Positions 62,257-64,000 of a stretch of 64,000 bases of DNA are shown in pieces. Numbering within the stretch: the stretch's first letter is position 1; every line of letters starts with the position of its first letter. Both the position numbers and the translations under genes were made by a program. Source of the DNA: Dendrophyllia cribrosa (lineage: Eukaryota > Cnidaria > Anthozoa > Scleractinia > Dendrophylliidae); contig JAJLRJ010000010.1 of the NCBI GenBank assembly GCA_024195265.1, positions 33,078,176 to 33,142,175 on the forward strand, written 5' to 3'. Below the pieces are notes generated by a model. It had not been told where the DNA came from, did not search any database, and was given only the letters and a program-made list of their open reading frames with translations.

Positions 62257-63379
62257 TAACAAGAAGTCTTTATTCATCAGATGAAAATACATATCCGATG
62301 TTACAATCAGTTAATACATATTTACAATTTCAGATAAATTAAAAATTAAGAATCAAAAAATTTTAAGATTTAAATTATTATATAGCTAAGTTATACTTAA
62401 AGTTTAATCTATTAGAAAAGCTATCTTTAAAACATTCTGCGTTCATACAATGTATTTGGTTTTAAGCTGGTTCTGTTTCTAAGGCGCACAGATGATGGTT
62501 TATATCTTAAAGTAAACTATGTTGGTCTCTATATTTAAATTTGTTAAAAAGACGGCGGTCACTTTTTTCTAAAAGCTCTAAAATATTAAAACTAACATAT
62601 GTGTAGCGCCTCTTGTGATAGCTTTTTAAAAAACTTTTTACAACGGTAAGATCTGAAACACTAGCTGTGGTAACCTGTTACGTCATCTTGTTCAACAATG
62701 ACTGGGCATTTGTTTGATACCATTATTGCAGCATCAACTTTCAAACTTCAAACTTTCTTTATTTTACTCATTACTTTTTACAACAGTACTATATTAATTT
62801 TAAAAAAATACCTACACACATTTTGAACTAAGTACTAATAATTTAAATAGTTAATACAATTTTGAGTCTGGGAGCTAAATTAATAACGGGTAAGTTTTCT
62901 AGTTAGCCCCCAGCCACAGTTTGTTAAACATTTACAGCAGGTGAAAGAATTAAAACAAGTGAACATATTTACAGTGAAATAATTTAACAATATGATGTTA
63001 GAAAAACATAACAGAGCAGACAAATTATTTGTGTTGTTCTGACAATAAATAACGTTTTAAATTTTTGGAGAAGAGAAATACATTTAGATCCTTTAGGTCA
63101 GATGGGAGATCTTTCCAGAGGTCAATTGCTACAAAAGAGATTCTTTGTGATAAAGAGTAGTAAGTATTGATCCATCCAAGTGTACATTGTAAGTACTGGA
63201 AATTTCTAGAAATTGTTGTGATCCACCTTGTATATCAAAGAAAGTTTTGGGGTTGAACAATATTAACACTTGCAGTGTAATACTATACCTGTACTTTATG
63301 AAGACAGGATTTCACTGCTCCCCATTTTTCTTTTCTTCTGTCCAGGACCAACATAAAGCCTTTCTGGAGCAGCTCCTCA
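46489..63379 (-). CDS. MCF2L: MCF2L/DBS-type Rho guanine-nucleotide exchange factor (partial at 5' end)
   Basis: At least 18 minus-strand exons give about 1,050 residues. Domain order, 5' to 3', is: end of a Sec14/CRAL-TRIO lipid-binding domain (63289-60880), spectrin-like helices (60009-55818), a Ser/Lys-rich linker (55379-55067), DH/RhoGEF domain (54629-52434, with the hallmark SAYLLKPVQRITKYQLLIKE), PH domain (51231-49861), Ser-rich linkers and a C-terminal SH3 (46698-46489). This is the DBS/MCF2L architecture. The product would load GTP onto Rho/Cdc42 at membranes. All exon joins from 63379 to 48906 are in frame. Between 48906 and 47776 the phases differ, so one small exon of length 1 mod 3 remains unidentified. 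The N-terminal exons lie beyond the right edge or in unrecognised sequence. Confidence 0.9.
46769..47055. mobile_element. MITE family A, copy 3
   Basis: Complete terminal repeats (atagagcagttttcaattga / tcaattgaaaactgctcta); internal pairs tttggttttgcattgctacg and ccaatcagaagtaaaacc. In the last MCF2L intron. Confidence 0.9.
47268..47412 (-). CDS. MCF2L: MCF2L exon: acidic linker before SH3
   Basis: Forty-eight codons, VSNIMEGNSIDDDDDGFATE onward, acidic then Gln/Pro-rich. Vertebrate DBS also has an acidic linker before its SH3. Joins the SH3 exon in phase 0. Confidence 0.8.
47653..47776 (-). CDS. MCF2L: MCF2L exon: Ser-rich linker
   Basis: 124 bp reading RWKSATSLSSPASPTPESEL and SRSQSTFSLSGSG. 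This frame was chosen because it ends in phase 2 as the following exon requires. An alternative open frame gives an improbable His/Leu-rich peptide. Confidence 0.75.
48001..48394. mobile_element. Foldback element (aaccctttaagccctaa ends) with nested insert
   Basis: Arms aaccctttaagccctaacat / complement at 48374-48394. A second copy without the insert lies at 53922-54131. Confidence 0.92.
48097..48271. mobile_element. Nested 175-bp MITE with 8-bp target duplication
   Basis: Terminal repeats gggctgtcattaagg and complement. Flanked by ggctatca on both sides; the 53922-54131 copy has a single ggttatca there. Confidence 0.92.
48906..48955 (-). CDS. MCF2L: MCF2L small linker exon (tentative)
   Basis: A 50-bp exon (IDKSNMSGRKVYEYLK), acceptor TTTTGCAAG, donor GTGAGTAG. 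Phase agrees with the 48986-49018 exon. Its 3' phase does not fit the next recognised exon, so one small exon is missing. Confidence 0.5.
48986..49018 (-). CDS. MCF2L: MCF2L small linker exon (tentative)
   Basis: A 33-bp exon (AVGSEHSGLQ) with acceptor CATTTTCAG and donor GTAAGAG; its phase joins the PH exon before it. No homology support, only splice signals and phase. Confidence 0.5.
49861..49939 (-). CDS. MCF2L: MCF2L exon: PH C-terminal helix
   Basis: Twenty-six codons: PLSSEVKNRWVKQIRNLM. The invariant PH-domain tryptophan is in NRWVKQI. Ends in phase 1. Confidence 0.9.
50498..50590 (-). CDS. MCF2L: MCF2L exon: PH domain
   Basis: Thirty-one codons: MGFTEAVRGDPDKFELWLHG then EVFVMQ, the KFE-W strand of the PH domain. 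Phase 0. Confidence 0.92.
50950..51231 (-). CDS. MCF2L: MCF2L exon: DH end and PH domain
   Basis: Ninety-four codons, phase 0. KALETMEGVLRHVNDVMHSC ends the DH domain; GNLAEQGKLLLQDAF and VFMYQKMIIFSKKDD are PH-domain strands. The junction pattern matches the DH-PH linker of DBS. Confidence 0.93.
51527..51797. mobile_element. MITE family B, copy 2
   Basis: Ends ccagaaatccataagtgggt / cccacttatgggtttctga; body nearly colinear with 42896-43168. Confidence 0.9.
51935..52350. mobile_element. Foldback element (cgcgcgagtatcttggcgg arms)
   Basis: Left gaatggggcgaggaaaagtg is complemented at 52250-52271; outer arms cttggcggcgaag / gcggcttcaccg. The centre has ttgacacctcgcaagg-type unique sequence. 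In an MCF2L intron. Confidence 0.85.
52434..52577 (-). CDS. MCF2L: MCF2L exon: DH domain conserved region 3
   Basis: Forty-eight codons with AYLLKPVQRITKYQLLIKEM, the diagnostic DH-domain helix that contacts Rho GTPases. Phase 0 on both sides. Confidence 0.96.
52960..53353. mobile_element. Long near-perfect palindrome (foldback)
   Basis: About 190-bp arms meet at cctaccggtagg (53149-53160). Arms include ggaaaaagcatctcaaaatt and its complement at 53271-53290. No coding sequence. In an MCF2L intron. Confidence 0.93.
53600..53900. repeat. cgaaagtaa-rich dispersed element
   Basis: Opposite-orientation relative of 26160-26530 (words cccgaaagtaa, ccgaaagtaatagcc). A foldback of the aaccctttaagccc family has inserted next to it. 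Confidence 0.65.
53922..54131. mobile_element. Foldback element (aaccctttaagccctaa ends), insert-free copy
   Basis: Same arms as 48001-48394; represents the empty-site form. Confidence 0.92.
54240..54629 (-). CDS. MCF2L: MCF2L exon: DH (RhoGEF) domain first half
   Basis: 130 codons, phase 0. ANVMTELIETEKDYVKDLEC is DH conserved region 1, with the catalytic-type glutamate. FGNIEQIYEFHKKDFLSELE follows. The exon ends in NLPFFK and continues directly into ECQDKLG. Confidence 0.95.
55067..55379 (-). CDS. MCF2L: MCF2L exon: Ser/Lys/Pro-rich linker before DH domain
   Basis: 104 codons, highly basic and proline-serine rich (SKRKQSSTPKSPTPDEGKRK). Repeated SPTP/SPTT motifs are candidate proline-directed phosphorylation sites. 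Disordered regulatory linker, as expected between spectrin and DH domains. Confidence 0.8.
55818..56077 (-). CDS. MCF2L: MCF2L exon: spectrin region end
   Basis: Reads VNKWCKTGVDLLALQPIDRF, then KALDEIDNFL and RISEVNEMMAKRE. Joins the previous exon in phase 0 (CLEM-VNKWC) and the next in phase 2. Confidence 0.85.
56604..57108 (+). mobile_element. 5'-truncated LINE insertion with 13-bp target duplication
   Basis: The open frame to 56849 (EVIKWFNKENGTSFSLSPTE, then LLFAKYYLYTQKLAQ) resembles the C-terminus of non-LTR reverse-transcriptase polyproteins. It is followed by a 3' UTR and an (AAAT)n tail. Flanked by aaagatcaggttt at 56591-56603 and 57109-57121. Antisense within an MCF2L intron. Confidence 0.85.
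57215..57406 (-). CDS. MCF2L: MCF2L exon: spectrin region
   Basis: Sixty-four codons, phase 0. The exon begins ELIDKSKGLIAKGLKMIETN and includes CDEIRELCGKFDKAVQKRE, a coiled spectrin-type helix pair. Confidence 0.85.
57861..57889. repeat. Poly(C) tract
   Basis: About 29 C; similar tracts lie at 27644-27700, 38418-38440 and 50115-50131. Confidence 0.9.
58001..58120 (-). CDS. MCF2L: MCF2L exon: spectrin region
   Basis: Forty codons, phase 0, reading DSKEGAESLLNDVKEFADKS. Helical, acid/base patterned. Flanked by a long poly(C) tract (57861-57889) in the next intron. Confidence 0.8.
59617..60009 (-). CDS. MCF2L: MCF2L exon: spectrin repeat region
   Basis: 131 codons in one exon (AIERFQRNLVSFDERMNELR onward), long charged helices ending ETSQ before GTATCT. 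It follows the Sec14 exon in phase 0. The helical pattern and HxxxExxxDKFTPDVKANAAEL register fit the spectrin-like segment of DBS. Confidence 0.85.
60880..60996 (-). CDS. MCF2L: MCF2L exon: end of Sec14 domain
   Basis: Thirty-nine codons: ELEGYIDKSQLTEDLGGNLQ then EWVQYRT. The L-x-GYID-x-SQLT-x-DLGG-L-Y pattern is the well-conserved end of the DBS CRAL-TRIO domain. Confidence 0.92.
61636..61752 (-). CDS. MCF2L: MCF2L exon: Sec14 domain part
   Basis: Thirty-nine codons, phase 0: KYFPAKVSIVCLLKPQGFFQ and on to GDAKIQ. The PA-x-V-x-LK/RP-x-GFFQ pattern is characteristic of the MCF2/MCF2L Sec14 domain. Confidence 0.85.
62215..62660 (-). mobile_element. Decayed LINE 3' end with (TTA)n tail
   Basis: Reads minus-strand remnants such as KPSSVRLRNRTSLKPNTLYE and ends in a TTA microsatellite (62218-62252), typical of the C-terminus and tail of a cnidarian non-LTR element. 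Frames are broken. Confidence 0.65.
62740..63240 (-). mobile_element. LINE 3' end remnant
   Basis: Minus-strand open frame 63025-63198 reads ISFVAIDLWKDLPSDLKDLN then KRYLLSEQHK and TAA, the familiar I-x-LW-x-LP-x-L ending of many LINE proteins. The 3' UTR continues to 62740 and contains the segment also found in the CAG array at 18.7-19.05 kb. Confidence 0.8.
63289..63379 (-). CDS. MCF2L: MCF2L exon: Sec14 domain part
   Basis: Acceptor ACATTTTAG, donor GTATAG; begins in phase 2 and reads EELLQKGFMLVLDRRKEKWG. The FMLVLDRR pattern fits the Sec14 strand of DBL/DBS proteins. Confidence 0.75.
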
Positions 63380-63582
63380 CTAAAATGTTGAAAAATTCAA
63401 AACTTAACAAATATATTTCATTTTGTTGTGCATCTGTTCAGTTATAGATCACGCATGACATGAAAATGTGGTAAGAACAAAAACGTGGCCCCAGCAAGTT
63501 GGTCACTGTTGTTTTTTTTTGTTTTATCTGGGAAGAAAAATTTATTTAGCCTTGTAGCACTTGACTGCAATAATTGCTAGAT

Positions 63583-63780
63583 TCTCTTTCCAGTTTGTAT
63601 TGTATATACTTATGTAACAAAGGGAGAATTTGGCTTCAGATCAGGAGTCACTTAGGGCCTGATATTCCACATAATGTTTGGAATAAGGCCCTAAGTGACT
63701 CCGGATCTATAGCCAAATTCTCCCTTTTGTACATGAGTATATACAATACAAACTGGAAGGAGAATCTAGCAGTTGATCAG
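63583..63780. mobile_element. Foldback element
   Basis: Arms agattctctttccagtttgt / acaaactggaaggagaatct, inner aagtgactcc / ggagtcactt and ggccctaagtgac pairs. Confidence 0.9.
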
Positions 63781-64000
63781 AAGTCACTTAGGGCTTTATT
63801 CCACTCACCCCTTCATTATTGTTCCAGGATTTTTTCTCCACATCAACAAAACTCTTTTCACTTCGGTTTTGTCTCTTTTTTTAATTGCCAATAGCTTCTG
63901 CCAAAGATTTTTTCAATGCCATTGAATTCACATGCCCTTTCCAGAATAATCTTGTCCACATTTTCAAAACTGTCCGCCATATATATTGGACAAAACAGAG

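Noticed and set aside
63884..63968. Minus-strand ATG frame beginning MADSFENVDKIILERACEFN near the right edge, as the MCF2L 5' exon
   Set aside because: The frame stops after about 40 codons, no donor fits the Sec14 exon phase, and the product is not recognised. Could be a first exon of something else.

Overview
The window is animal nuclear DNA, most likely from an anthozoan cnidarian (probably a stony coral). It is AT-rich and has compact multi-exon genes with GT-AG introns, genes shared across metazoans, and a dense load of short foldback elements, tRNA-derived SINE-like units, LINE 3' ends and poly(G) or CAG-type repeats. The species call is inference. The protein identities come from reading translated exons and checking that splice phases join in frame; they were not confirmed by database search.

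Layout. Positions 1-22,574 hold no gene I can support. This stretch contains dispersed and tandem repeats, foldback MITEs and a 1.2 kb CAG/GTA compound repeat with LINE-tail fragments inside it. From 22,575 to 35,024 (minus strand) lies a ten-exon poly(ADP-ribose) glycohydrolase (PARG) gene with an intact GGG-X7-QEE catalytic signature. One 1,880-bp exon adds about 580 acidic, Ser/Glu-rich residues inside the catalytic fold. That insert carries several amphipathic helices resembling PKA-RII-binding (AKAP) helices, and the C-terminus reads like that of the AKAP3/AKAP4 (AKAP110) family. This PARG/AKAP chimera is the main discovery of the window. From 37,437 to 40,701 (minus) is a two-exon gene for a membrane-anchored ZZ-zinc-finger/EF-hand protein. 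It is head-to-head, across 228 bp, with a three-exon ANAPC16 gene (40,930-43,829, plus strand). From 46,489 to the right edge (minus) runs most of an MCF2L/DBS-type Rho guanine-nucleotide exchange factor: Sec14 (CRAL-TRIO), spectrin repeats, DH, PH and SH3. Its N-terminus lies beyond the window.

The genes do not form a pathway. They are neighbouring housekeeping and signalling genes: ADP-ribose turnover, calcium sensing, the anaphase-promoting complex and Rho activation. Introns and intergenic spaces are packed with MITEs of at least six recurring families. One of them is a nested insertion with an 8-bp target duplication, whose unoccupied site is preserved in a second copy of the host element. 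A 5'-truncated LINE with a 13-bp target duplication sits in an MCF2L intron.
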